The translations under genes and the position numbers were made by a program. A stretch of 48,408 nucleotides of DNA from JAAYEA01 sp012689325 (GTDB lineage Bacteria; Chloroflexota; Anaerolineae; JAAYEA01), in NCBI GenBank assembly GCA_036841525.1, contig DAITVZ010000033.1, forward strand, positions 1-48,408. The letters run 5' to 3'. Positions 42,617-48,408 of the stretch are shown one piece after another. Below the pieces are notes generated by a model. It saw nothing but the letters and a program-made list of their open reading frames with translations. It did no database searches and was not told the origin of the DNA. Every line of letters starts with the position of its first letter. Positions within the stretch are counted from its first letter, which is position 1.

Positions 42617-44302
42617 ATGAGCCGGAAATATGCCATCGGCGTGGACTATGGCACCGAATCTGGCCGCGCCCTGCTGGTGGACGTGGCCACCGGTGAGGAG
42701 ATCGCCACCGCCGTCTATGAATATGCCGACGGCGTGATCGACGAGGCGCTCCCCGGAACCGGGGTCAAGCTGCCGCCCGATTTCGCCCTGCAAAACCCCG
42801 CCGACTATATCGAAACGCTCCGCGTCACCATCCCGGCGGTGCTGCGAGAGGCCGGGGTCAGCGCCGCCGATGTCATCGGCATCGGCACCGACTTTACCGC
42901 CTGCACCATGCTCCCCATCGACAAGCAGGGCACGCCGCTCTGCCTGTTGCCGGAGTGGCGGGAAAACCCCTACGCCTGGGTCAAGCTCTGGAAGCACCAC
43001 GCCGCCCAGCCCGAGGCCAACCGCCTCAACGAGATCGCCCGGCAACGCGGCGAAGACTTCCTCTCGCGCTATGGCGGCAAGATCTCGTCCGAGTGGCTGG
43101 TCCCCAAGATTTGGGAGACGCTGAACAAGGCGCCAGAGGTGTACGCGGCGGCGGACCGTTTTATCGAGGCGGCCGACTGGATCGTGCTGCAGCTCTGCGG
43201 CCAGGAGCGGCGCAACTCGTGCACCGCCGGCTACAAGGGCATCTGGGAAAAGGCCACCGGCTACCCCTCGGATGACTTTTATGCCGCGCTGGACCCGCGG
43301 CTGCGGCGCGTGGTCGACGAAAAGCTCTCCCGCCGGATCTATCCGCTGGGCGGGCGCGCCGGCAGGCTGACCAAAGCCATGGCCCAGCTTACCGGCCTGC
43401 GCGAGGGGACCGCCGTCGCCATCGGCAATGTGGACGCCCACGTCTCGGTCCCCGCCGCCACGGTGGTCGAGCCGGGGCGGATGGTGATGATCATGGGCAC
43501 CTCCACCTGCCACATGGTGCTCGGCGCCGAAAAACGCATCGTCGAGGGCATGTGCGGCGTGGTGGAGGATGGCATCATCCCCGGCTACTTTGGCTACGAG
43601 GCCGGTCAATCCGGCGTGGGCGATATCTTTGCCTGGTTCGTGGACCACGGCGTGCCGCCCGAGTATCACGACGAGGCCAAGCAGCGCGGGATCAGCCTGC
43701 ACCAGGTGTTGGAGGAAAAGGCCGCCCAGCTCAAGCCCGGCGAGAGCGGACTGCTGGCCCTGGACTGGTGGAACGGCAACCGCTCCATCCTGGTGGATGT
43801 GGACCTCACCGGGCTGCTGGTGGGCGCGACGCTGGCCACCAAGGCCGAGGAGATCTATCGCGCCCTGATCGAGGCCACCGCCTTTGGCACGCGCCTGATC
43901 ATGGAGACTTTTCAATCCAGCGGCGTGCCGGTGCGCGAGGTGGTGGCCTGCGGCGGCCTGCCGGAACGCAACAAGCTGCTGATGCAGATCTATGTGGACG
44001 TGACCGGCCGCGAGTTCAAGATCGCCCGCTCCAAGCTCGCCGGCGCCTTAGGCGCGGCCATGTTCGGGGCGGTGGCCGCGGGCCAGGCCGCCGGCGGCTA
44101 CGACTCGATCCTGGACGCGGCCAAGCGCATGGCCCACCTGAAAGACGAAGTCTATCGGCCGATCCCGGAGCACCAGCGAGCCTATGACCAGCTCTACGCC
44201 GAGTACGTCAAGCTGCACGACACCTTTGGCCGCGTAAACCCGGTGATGAAAAAGCTCAAGCGCATCCGGGCCGAGGCGCTGGGGCTGGAGGGGGCGGCAT
44301 GA
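42617..44302 (+). CDS. ribulokinase-like FGGY carbohydrate kinase
   Basis: 561 residues, SD AGGAGGAGG. YAIGVDYGTESGRALLVD is the N-terminal ATP/sugar motif with the GTESGR typical of ribulokinase (AraB) rather than xylulokinase. GIGTDFTACTMLPID holds a catalytic-region Asp, and GNVDAHVSVPAATV a second conserved Asp; MVMIMGTSTCHMV is the second phosphate loop, and VVACGGLPERNKLLMQIYVDV the adenosine motif. It would phosphorylate L-ribulose (or another ketose) at O5. It overlaps the next gene by 4 nt. Confidence 0.93.
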   Translation: MSRKYAIGVDYGTESGRALLVDVATGEEIATAVYEYADGVIDEALPGTGVKLPPDFALQNPADYIETLRVTIPAVLREAGVSAADVIGIGTDFTACTMLPIDKQGTPLCLLPEWRENPYAWVKLWKHHAAQPEANRLNEIARQRGEDFLSRYGGKISSEWLVPKIWETLNKAPEVYAAADRFIEAADWIVLQLCGQERRNSCTAGYKGIWEKATGYPSDDFYAALDPRLRRVVDEKLSRRIYPLGGRAGRLTKAMAQLTGLREGTAVAIGNVDAHVSVPAATVVEPGRMVMIMGTSTCHMVLGAEKRIVEGMCGVVEDGIIPGYFGYEAGQSGVGDIFAWFVDHGVPPEYHDEAKQRGISLHQVLEEKAAQLKPGESGLLALDWWNGNRSILVDVDLTGLLVGATLATKAEEIYRALIEATAFGTRLIMETFQSSGVPVREVVACGGLPERNKLLMQIYVDVTGREFKIARSKLAGALGAAMFGAVAAGQAAGGYDSILDAAKRMAHLKDEVYRPIPEHQRAYDQLYAEYVKLHDTFGRVNPVMKKLKRIRAEALGLEGAA

Positions 44303-44946
44303 TGCTAGACAAGCTTCGCCAAGAAGTCTGGCGCATGAACCTGGAGCTGCCCAAGGCCGGGCTGGTCACCTGGACCAGCGGCAACGTCTCGGGGCGCGAC
44401 CGGGAGACCGGCTACGTGGTGATCAAGCCCTCCGGCGTGCGCTACGAGCAGCTCCAGCCCGAGGACCTGGTGGTGGTGGACTTGCAGGGCCAGGTCATCG
44501 AGGGGCGGCTCAGCCCCTCGGTGGACACGGCCACGCACCTGTACGTCTACCGCCACCGCCCCGACGTGGGCGGCGTGGTCCATACCCACTCGCCCTACGC
44601 CACCAGCCTGGCGGCGCTGGGCAAGCCGATCCCCGTCTATCTCACCGCCATCGCCGACGAGTTCGGCGGGCCGATCCCGGTGGGCGCCTATGCCCCCATC
44701 GGCGAGGAAGAGATCGGGCGCGAGATCGTGCGCGCCATCGGCGACTCATCAGCCATCCTGATGAAGAACCATGGCGTGTTCACCATCGGCCCCACGGCCA
44801 CCGCGGCCACCAAGGCAGCGGTGATGGTGGAGGACACGGCCAAGACGGTGCATCTGGCGCTGCTGCTGGGCCAGCCCGACGAGATCCCGCCGGAAGAGGT
44901 GGCGCGAGCCCATCGACGGTACGTGGAGAAATACGGGCAAAAGTGA
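44299..44946 (+). CDS. L-ribulose-5-phosphate 4-epimerase-like class II aldolase family
   Basis: 215 residues. TWTSGNVSGRD (phosphate site), VIKPSGVRYEQLQPEDLVVVDL, VVHTHSPYATSLAAL (zinc His pair) and LMKNHGVFTIG (third His) are the AraD/FucA family marks, and the length fits AraD (about 230) and FucA (about 215) alike. Following an AraB-like kinase it most likely yields D-xylulose 5-phosphate. If the pathway handles L-fuculose instead, it would be the aldolase giving lactaldehyde and DHAP. Confidence 0.9.
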   Translation: MMLDKLRQEVWRMNLELPKAGLVTWTSGNVSGRDRETGYVVIKPSGVRYEQLQPEDLVVVDLQGQVIEGRLSPSVDTATHLYVYRHRPDVGGVVHTHSPYATSLAALGKPIPVYLTAIADEFGGPIPVGAYAPIGEEEIGREIVRAIGDSSAILMKNHGVFTIGPTATAATKAAVMVEDTAKTVHLALLLGQPDEIPPEEVARAHRRYVEKYGQK

Positions 44947-44987
44947 AACCTGGCCCGGCCTGCACCGTATTAAGAGGGAGCGTGGAA

Positions 44988-45446
44988 ATGCCCAAAATCA
45001 TGGTGATCTATCATTCGCAGCAGTTCGGCAATACCAAAAAGATGGCCGAGCAGGTGGCCGAGGGTTGCCGCCAGGTGCCCGGCGTCGAGGTCAAGCTGGT
45101 CAACGTGAACGAGGCGCGGGTGGATATGGCCGAGCTCGCCGCCTGCGACGGCCTCGCGCTGGGCTCGCCCGACTATTTCTCCTACGTGGCAGGCGGGATC
45201 AAGCAGTTCTTTGACGACGCCTGGATCGCTCGCCGGGCCGGGCAGCCCACCGGCGACAAGCCCGCGGTGGCCTTTATGAGTCACGGCGGCGGCGGACGAG
45301 CCATCACCGCGCTGGAAAAACTGATGCAGAGCCTAAAGTACGAGCCGGTGGCGCCTTCGGTCACCTGCCAGCGCGAGCCGACGGGCGACGCGGTGGCAGC
45401 CTGCCAGGCGCTGGGCCGAGCCCTGGCGGAGCGTGTCACCCGATAG
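44988..45446 (+). CDS. flavodoxin-fold NAD(P)H:FMN oxidoreductase or flavodoxin-like protein
   Basis: 152 residues from ATG 44988 (GAGGGAG 7 nt upstream); an open frame from 44943 is less likely. IMVIYHSQQFGNTKKMAEQVAEG is the FMN-phosphate loop ((S/H)-x-x-x-GNT), and DGLALGSPDYFSYVAGGIKQFFDDAW the isoalloxazine-contacting second loop, as in flavodoxins and WrbA-like proteins. It may carry electrons or reduce quinones. It is the last gene before a strong terminator, so it is cotranscribed with the sugar genes; the link to their chemistry is not clear. Confidence 0.87.
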   Translation: MPKIMVIYHSQQFGNTKKMAEQVAEGCRQVPGVEVKLVNVNEARVDMAELAACDGLALGSPDYFSYVAGGIKQFFDDAWIARRAGQPTGDKPAVAFMSHGGGGRAITALEKLMQSLKYEPVAPSVTCQREPTGDAVAACQALGRALAERVTR

Positions 45447-45477
45447 CCCGCCACCTCGACCGCGATCTGTGGTCCTC

Positions 45478-45515
45478 GCGCCCCGGCCAGCACCCGCCGG
45501 GGCGCTATTCTTTTT
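45478..45515 (+). terminator. intrinsic terminator of the sugar operon
   Basis: A perfect 10-bp stem GCGCCCCGGC/GCCGGGGCGC with an 8-nt loop, then TATTCTTTTT. The U-run is followed within 3 nt by the SD (GGGAGGG) of the next gene, which therefore has no obvious room for a promoter of its own. Confidence 0.93.
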
Positions 45516-45527
45516 GGGAGGGAACCC

Positions 45528-46235
45528 GTGAAGACCGAGGTATTGTATCGCCCATCCTATTCGATGGCCGTGGTGGACCTGGATGGAGGGGAGGCGATCC
45601 AGGTGGAGGCCGCCTCCATGGTGAGCATGTCCGCCGGCGTCAACCTGGAGACCAAGATGGCTGGGGGCTTGCTGACGGCGCTCAAGCGCTCGCTATTGGG
45701 CGGCGAGAGCTTTTTCATCAACGAGTATCGCGCGCCAACGGATGGCGGGCAGATCATGCTGGCCCCCGCGCTGCCGGGCGATATCCACGTGCGGCAGATG
45801 AGCGGCGACGCGCTCATGGTGCAGTCGGGCTCCTACCTGGCCTCCGCGGAAGGCGTCAGCGTGGACACCAAGTGGGGCGGCGCCAAGACCTTTTTCGCCA
45901 GCGAGGGGCTGATCATGCTCAAGTGCGCCGGCGCGGGCACGCTCATCCTCTCCAGCTATGGCGCGATTCACGAGATGACCCTGGGCGCGGGCGAGTCCTA
46001 CACCGTGGATACCGGCCATCTGGTGGCCTTCAGCGAGGGGATGGGCTTCCGGGTGCGCACCATCGGGGGGATCAAGTCCACGCTCTTTAGCGGCGAGGGG
46101 CTGGTGGTGGACCTGACGGGGCCAGGCCACGTGCTGATGCAGACCCGCAGCGCCGACGCCTTTCTCACCTGGCTGATGCCACAGGTGCAGCGCAACCTGA
46201 ACACCCTGAACAACACCGGATCGCGCGGGCGGTAG
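45528..46235 (+). CDS. AIM24/TIGR00266-family beta-helix protein
   Basis: 235 residues from GTG 45528, SD GGGAGGG. SMAVVDLDGGEAIQVEAASMVSM, the Gly-rich hinge GGLLTALKRSLLGGESFFINEYRAP and the second half FASEGLIMLKCAGAGTLILSSYGAI match the TIGR00266/AIM24 family, a pseudo-threefold beta-helix of unknown biochemical role; the mitochondrial relative affects cristae structure. No signal peptide or membrane helix. Its SD overlaps the region just after a terminator, so expression may depend on partial read-through. Confidence 0.9.
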   Translation: MKTEVLYRPSYSMAVVDLDGGEAIQVEAASMVSMSAGVNLETKMAGGLLTALKRSLLGGESFFINEYRAPTDGGQIMLAPALPGDIHVRQMSGDALMVQSGSYLASAEGVSVDTKWGGAKTFFASEGLIMLKCAGAGTLILSSYGAIHEMTLGAGESYTVDTGHLVAFSEGMGFRVRTIGGIKSTLFSGEGLVVDLTGPGHVLMQTRSADAFLTWLMPQVQRNLNTLNNTGSRGR

Positions 46236-46246
46236 GGTCAAACAAG

Positions 46247-46285
46247 GAGGCGCGGAGAAAAGGCAGCGCACGCTCTCCGCGCCTC
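46247..46285. terminator. hairpin between convergent genes
   Basis: A perfect 12-bp stem (GAGGCGCGGAGA with TCTCCGCGCCTC) around a 15-nt loop, in the 57 bp between two convergent stops. No long U-run follows in either direction, so termination may be weak, but position and symmetry fit a bidirectional terminator. Confidence 0.6.
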
Positions 46286-46292
46286 TGGCCAC

Positions 46293-46553
46293 CTATCGGG
46301 CCGACTTGGCGATAAAGGCGACATCGGCCAGGCCCTCCAGGTCCGCATCCTGCGTCCAGAGGGTGGCCCCATGCAGGCGCGCCGTGGCGAGCATGACGCT
46401 ATCCGCCATGGGCAGCTTGGCCTCCGCGGCGAGCTGGGCTGCGCTCACGGCAATCTCGGCGTCCAGGTCCACCACCTTGGCCTGCATCATGGCGGCGACC
46501 ACTTGGCGCGCCATGTCCTCGCCGCGCTGTTGGAGCACGCGCTTAACTATGCT
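46293..46553 (-). pseudogene. truncated PIN-domain (VapC-type) toxin remnant
   Basis: The frame gives only the C-terminal part of a PIN toxin: SIVKRVLQQRGEDMARQVV, then VVDLDAEIAVSAAQLAAE, LPMADSVMLATARLHGATLW and TQDADLEGL, with two of the acidic metal ligands. The N-terminal 50 or so residues, which should carry the first Asp (as in VDSS at the start of the family), are missing. Upstream codons run into the 3' end of plsY and show no PIN similarity. The best start left is GTG 46538 (81 residues). No antitoxin gene is present. I read it as a decayed toxin-antitoxin locus. Confidence 0.75.
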
Positions 46554-47188
46554 GCGCCGTTGGGCGTGACCGCCTTCTCGCCGATCCTGCGCTCATTCCC
46601 GTCCCGGAGCCGCCGGATGTTGGGCCGCAGCTCCCACAGCGTCATCCCGCCGGAGACGAGGCCATAGATGACATACTCGGCGGGGAGCCAGCCCCGCCAC
46701 GCCCCCACCGCCAGCAGAGCCAGGGTGCCTAGCGCCAACGAGATGGAGCCGATCGAGGCGATGCGCGAGATCGCCAAGGGGACGAGGCCGATCAGAGCGG
46801 CCGCCACCGCCACCGGCGGGGAAAAGGCCAGCAGCGCCCCGATATTGGTCATGGACCCGGCGCCGCCCTTGCCACTCAAAAAGAGCGAGTGGTTATGCCC
46901 ATAGACTGCCGCCAGCCCCGCCACCACCTCGGCCAGCGACCCGCCCACCAGCCACCGCGCCAGCAGCACGGCCAGATAGGCCTTGCCCGTATCCACCAAC
47001 ACCGTGATCACCGCGGGCGCCACGCCGGCCGCGCGCAGCACGTTTGTGCCGCCGGTCCGCCCGCTGCCCACCTTGCGCACATCCACGCCGCTGATCAACT
47101 TGGCGGCGATATAGCCCGTAGGAAATGCCCCGCATACATACGCTAATATCGCAATCAAGCCCAGAGATAGCCACATCACGTCGCACAT
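46547..47188 (-). CDS. plsY: PlsY-like glycerol-3-phosphate acyltransferase
   Basis: 213 residues, about five membrane helices. PlsY transfers acyl groups from acyl phosphate to glycerol 3-phosphate, the first step of phospholipid synthesis. Motif 1 reads GSGRTGGTNVLRAAG (common form GSGN-GATN), motif 2 YGHNHSLFLSGKGGAGS (common form GH-FP-F-KGGKG-AT), motif 3 LRPNIRRLRDGNERRIG is normal. So the second Lys of KGGK is Ala and the first Asn is Arg. I believe such forms are common in Chloroflexota, but it could be a paralogue with altered donor. ATG 47188 or ATG 47176 may be the start. The last bases abut the toxin remnant. Confidence 0.8.
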   Translation of the reverse strand: MCDVMWLSLGLIAILAYVCGAFPTGYIAAKLISGVDVRKVGSGRTGGTNVLRAAGVAPAVITVLVDTGKAYLAVLLARWLVGGSLAEVVAGLAAVYGHNHSLFLSGKGGAGSMTNIGALLAFSPPVAVAAALIGLVPLAISRIASIGSISLALGTLALLAVGAWRGWLPAEYVIYGLVSGGMTLWELRPNIRRLRDGNERRIGEKAVTPNGAA

Positions 47189-47373
47189 ACCCCCTTTGGA
47201 ATCGACTGCTGTAACACCTCCAAGCGCCCCTAGTTTCGACTCATCGCGCCAAGGGTCGCCACCATAACCCGATCAAGGTCGCCGTAGGCCCTGACGACGA
47301 GGTCATCGCCACCCACGCCTGCCTCTCTTGACTTGGAGGCTTTGGCTTTGGCGGAACACATGACGCACAACCC
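47189..47373. other. intergenic stretch upstream of plsY
   Basis: Part of the 415-bp gene-free space 47189-47603 between divergent plsY and a surface-protein gene. It should contain the plsY promoter, but I find no clear -35/-10 pair on the minus strand. A short open reading on the plus strand (ending HACLS, stop near 47331) is not recognisable. The rest of the space holds the promoter at 47374-47402 and a leader of about 195 nt with no clear structure. Confidence 0.5.
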
Positions 47374-47402
47374 TTGACACCCGCCACTCCCCGCGCTATA
47401 CT
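47374..47402 (+). promoter_or_regulatory. promoter of the secreted protein gene at 47604
   Basis: -35 TTGACA (47374-47379), 17-bp spacer, -10 TATACT (47397-47402). Near-consensus on the plus strand; it implies a long leader of about 195 nt before the start codon. Confidence 0.85.
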
Positions 47403-47603
47403 GTGCTTGTATGCACCCTCATCGACGAGGGACACCTACACCCTAACGCCTTTCCGCCGCACGCTGACCCATCCCCTCCGGCGGACCGATCTCCGTCCCC
47501 CTGGTTCCTGTCCCACACCATGCGCCGCCCGCGAGGTGGAGACGCGACATGTCGCATCTCCACACCACCTGGGTGGACGCAGGCCAGACAAGGAGATGCT
47601 ACG

Positions 47604-48408
47604 ATGAGACGGGGATACCTTGACCTGTGGTTGCGTGGCGCGGCGATGGCCGTGCTGGCCCTCCTGGCGCTAGCCAGCGGCGCTCTCTCCTCGCCCGCGC
47701 AGGCCGACCTGGCCGCGGGCTATACCTTTACCGGTCACGTCTATGAGGGCTACAAGCCCAGCACCAGCGCGCCCCTGGGTGGTGTCAGCGTCGGCCTTTG
47801 GGGCGATGCCGACGAGTGGCCCGAGGGCGGTTCGGCCAGGGTTCAACTCGCCACAACCACCACCAACAGCAGCGGGGCCTTTACCCTGAGCTGGGGCGGC
47901 GGCGCCACCTACCCCTACCTCCACGTGCTCGAGGTGGACCCCGCCACCCACTGGTCCACCGGCGCCGAGGCCGTCTCCCCCGGCTATGTCAAGAACTATA
48001 ACTGCATCTCCTATTACATCCGCTACCTGGAGCAGAACACCACCTACAGCGGCAACACCTTCTGGGACGCCCGCCAGGCCACCGCCACGCCCACGCGGAC
48101 GGCCACCCGTCCGCCCTCACCGACGCCGACCTTTACCCGCACGCCGACGCGAGCGCGGTCCGCGACGCCCACGCCGTCCGCGACGTCGACGGCCACCGGC
48201 ACCCGCCCGCCCTCGTCGACGCCTACCCGCACCCCCACCGGCACGCGCCCACCTACCGCTACCCCCACCGCGACGACCAGTTGCCCGCGGCTCTCGCTGA
48301 GCAGTTCCCTGGTGCTGACCAGCCATCCCAACCATATAGCCACCATGGGCGACACGCTGGTCTATGTCCTGACGGCGACCAACAACGGCAGCGCGGTGGT
48401 CCCGACGA
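47604..48408 (+). CDS. secreted protein with Pro/Thr stalk and DUF11-like domain, 3' end beyond window
   Basis: The frame is open from ATG 47604 (SD AAGGAGAT) to the window edge, 268 residues so far. A signal peptide with core AAMAVLALLALASGAL and an AQA cleavage site (about residue 34) precedes a beta-rich domain that looks like a Cna-B/carboxypeptidase-regulatory fold (YTFTGHVYEGY, GGVSVGLWGD, SSGAFTLSW). Residues about 158-222 are a TPT-rich stalk with RPP and RTPT units. From about 225, SLVLTSHPNHIATMGDTLVY starts a DUF11-type repeat used by cell-surface proteins. The stalk resembles that of the protein at 137-2356, suggesting a shared surface architecture. Confidence 0.85.
   Translation, partial: MRRGYLDLWLRGAAMAVLALLALASGALSSPAQADLAAGYTFTGHVYEGYKPSTSAPLGGVSVGLWGDADEWPEGGSARVQLATTTTNSSGAFTLSWGGGATYPYLHVLEVDPATHWSTGAEAVSPGYVKNYNCISYYIRYLEQNTTYSGNTFWDARQATATPTRTATRPPSPTPTFTRTPTRARSATPTPSATSTATGTRPPSSTPTRTPTGTRPPTATPTATTSCPRLSLSSSLVLTSHPNHIATMGDTLVYVLTATNNGSAVVPT

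Noticed and set aside
46247..46285. Another copy of the cassette's terminal repeat, because GCGGAGA and TCTCCGC look similar
   Set aside because: Only 7-8 bases are shared and the 12-bp stem is explained as a terminator between convergent genes; no cargo gene lies inside.
47220..47334. A possible small protein or gene remnant on the plus strand between plsY and the surface protein
   Set aside because: There is no start with an SD, no recognisable similarity, and the frame is short.

Overview
The window is one continuous stretch of high-GC bacterial chromosome with about 38 protein genes, no rRNA or tRNA gene that I can see, and one short mobile-looking cassette. The gene set points to the phylum Chloroflexota, probably an Anaerolineae-like lineage. 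The pointers are surface proteins on Pro/Thr stalks, an unusual PlsY, an hrcA-grpE-dnaK operon under CIRCE, and an N-type ATPase. This assignment is inference from gene content; no marker rRNA is present.

Layout. 1-2356: end of an OmpR-type response regulator overlapping a membrane-anchored protein with three PPC-like domains and a long Pro/Thr stalk. 2469-5680: two double-GNAT acetyltransferases and a DegT-family aminotransferase. 5708-9651: a secreted seven-bladed propeller fused to an alpha/beta hydrolase, then an orphan HlyD-type adaptor. 9659-12129 (minus strand): xseB, xseA, a CheY-like regulator and a conserved-looking hypothetical. 12275-19005: an N-type ATPase operon in the order D-C-R-B-E-F-A-G with a structured leader. 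It has no separate delta gene; a delta-like domain is fused to the C-terminus of subunit b. 19119-21848: a 7TM histidine kinase converging on pfkA. 21922-25663 (minus strand): dnaK, grpE and hrcA behind a textbook promoter and CIRCE operator, with no dnaJ. 25694-31328: a LytR-CpsA-Psr protein, then a marR / macA-like / macB-like efflux operon. 31355-36933: glycerate 2-kinase, pyruvate kinase, phosphoglycerate kinase and an archaeal-type phosphoglycerate mutase, closed by tandem hairpins. 36953-45515: a sugar operon. It opens with a 907-residue fusion of a nucleotidyltransferase and a galactokinase-like GHMP kinase, then a HAD phosphatase, a FucI-like isomerase, an AraB-like kinase, an AraD-like epimerase and a flavodoxin-like protein, and ends at a strong terminator. 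45528-48408: an AIM24/TIGR00266 protein, a truncated PIN toxin remnant, plsY, and the start of a second secreted Pro/Thr-stalk protein.

The most interesting points are these. (1) A 647-bp cassette (40480-41126) is bounded by 29-bp inverted repeats matching at 27 positions. It carries a GxxExxY (PDDEXK_3) gene of lower GC than its surroundings, and it sits exactly between two genes of what otherwise reads as one sugar operon. (2) The nucleotidyltransferase/GHMP-kinase fusion has the parts to turn a free sugar into an NDP-sugar in one polypeptide. (3) The N-ATPase has a b-delta fusion, a shortened epsilon C-terminus and two carboxylates at the c-ring site.

Working together, the lower-glycolysis genes, the pentose operon and the ATPase form a carbon and energy core. 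The remaining genes concern the cell envelope (LCP protein, PlsY, surface proteins, efflux) and stress or DNA repair. All functional statements rest on reading motifs by eye; no database search was run.
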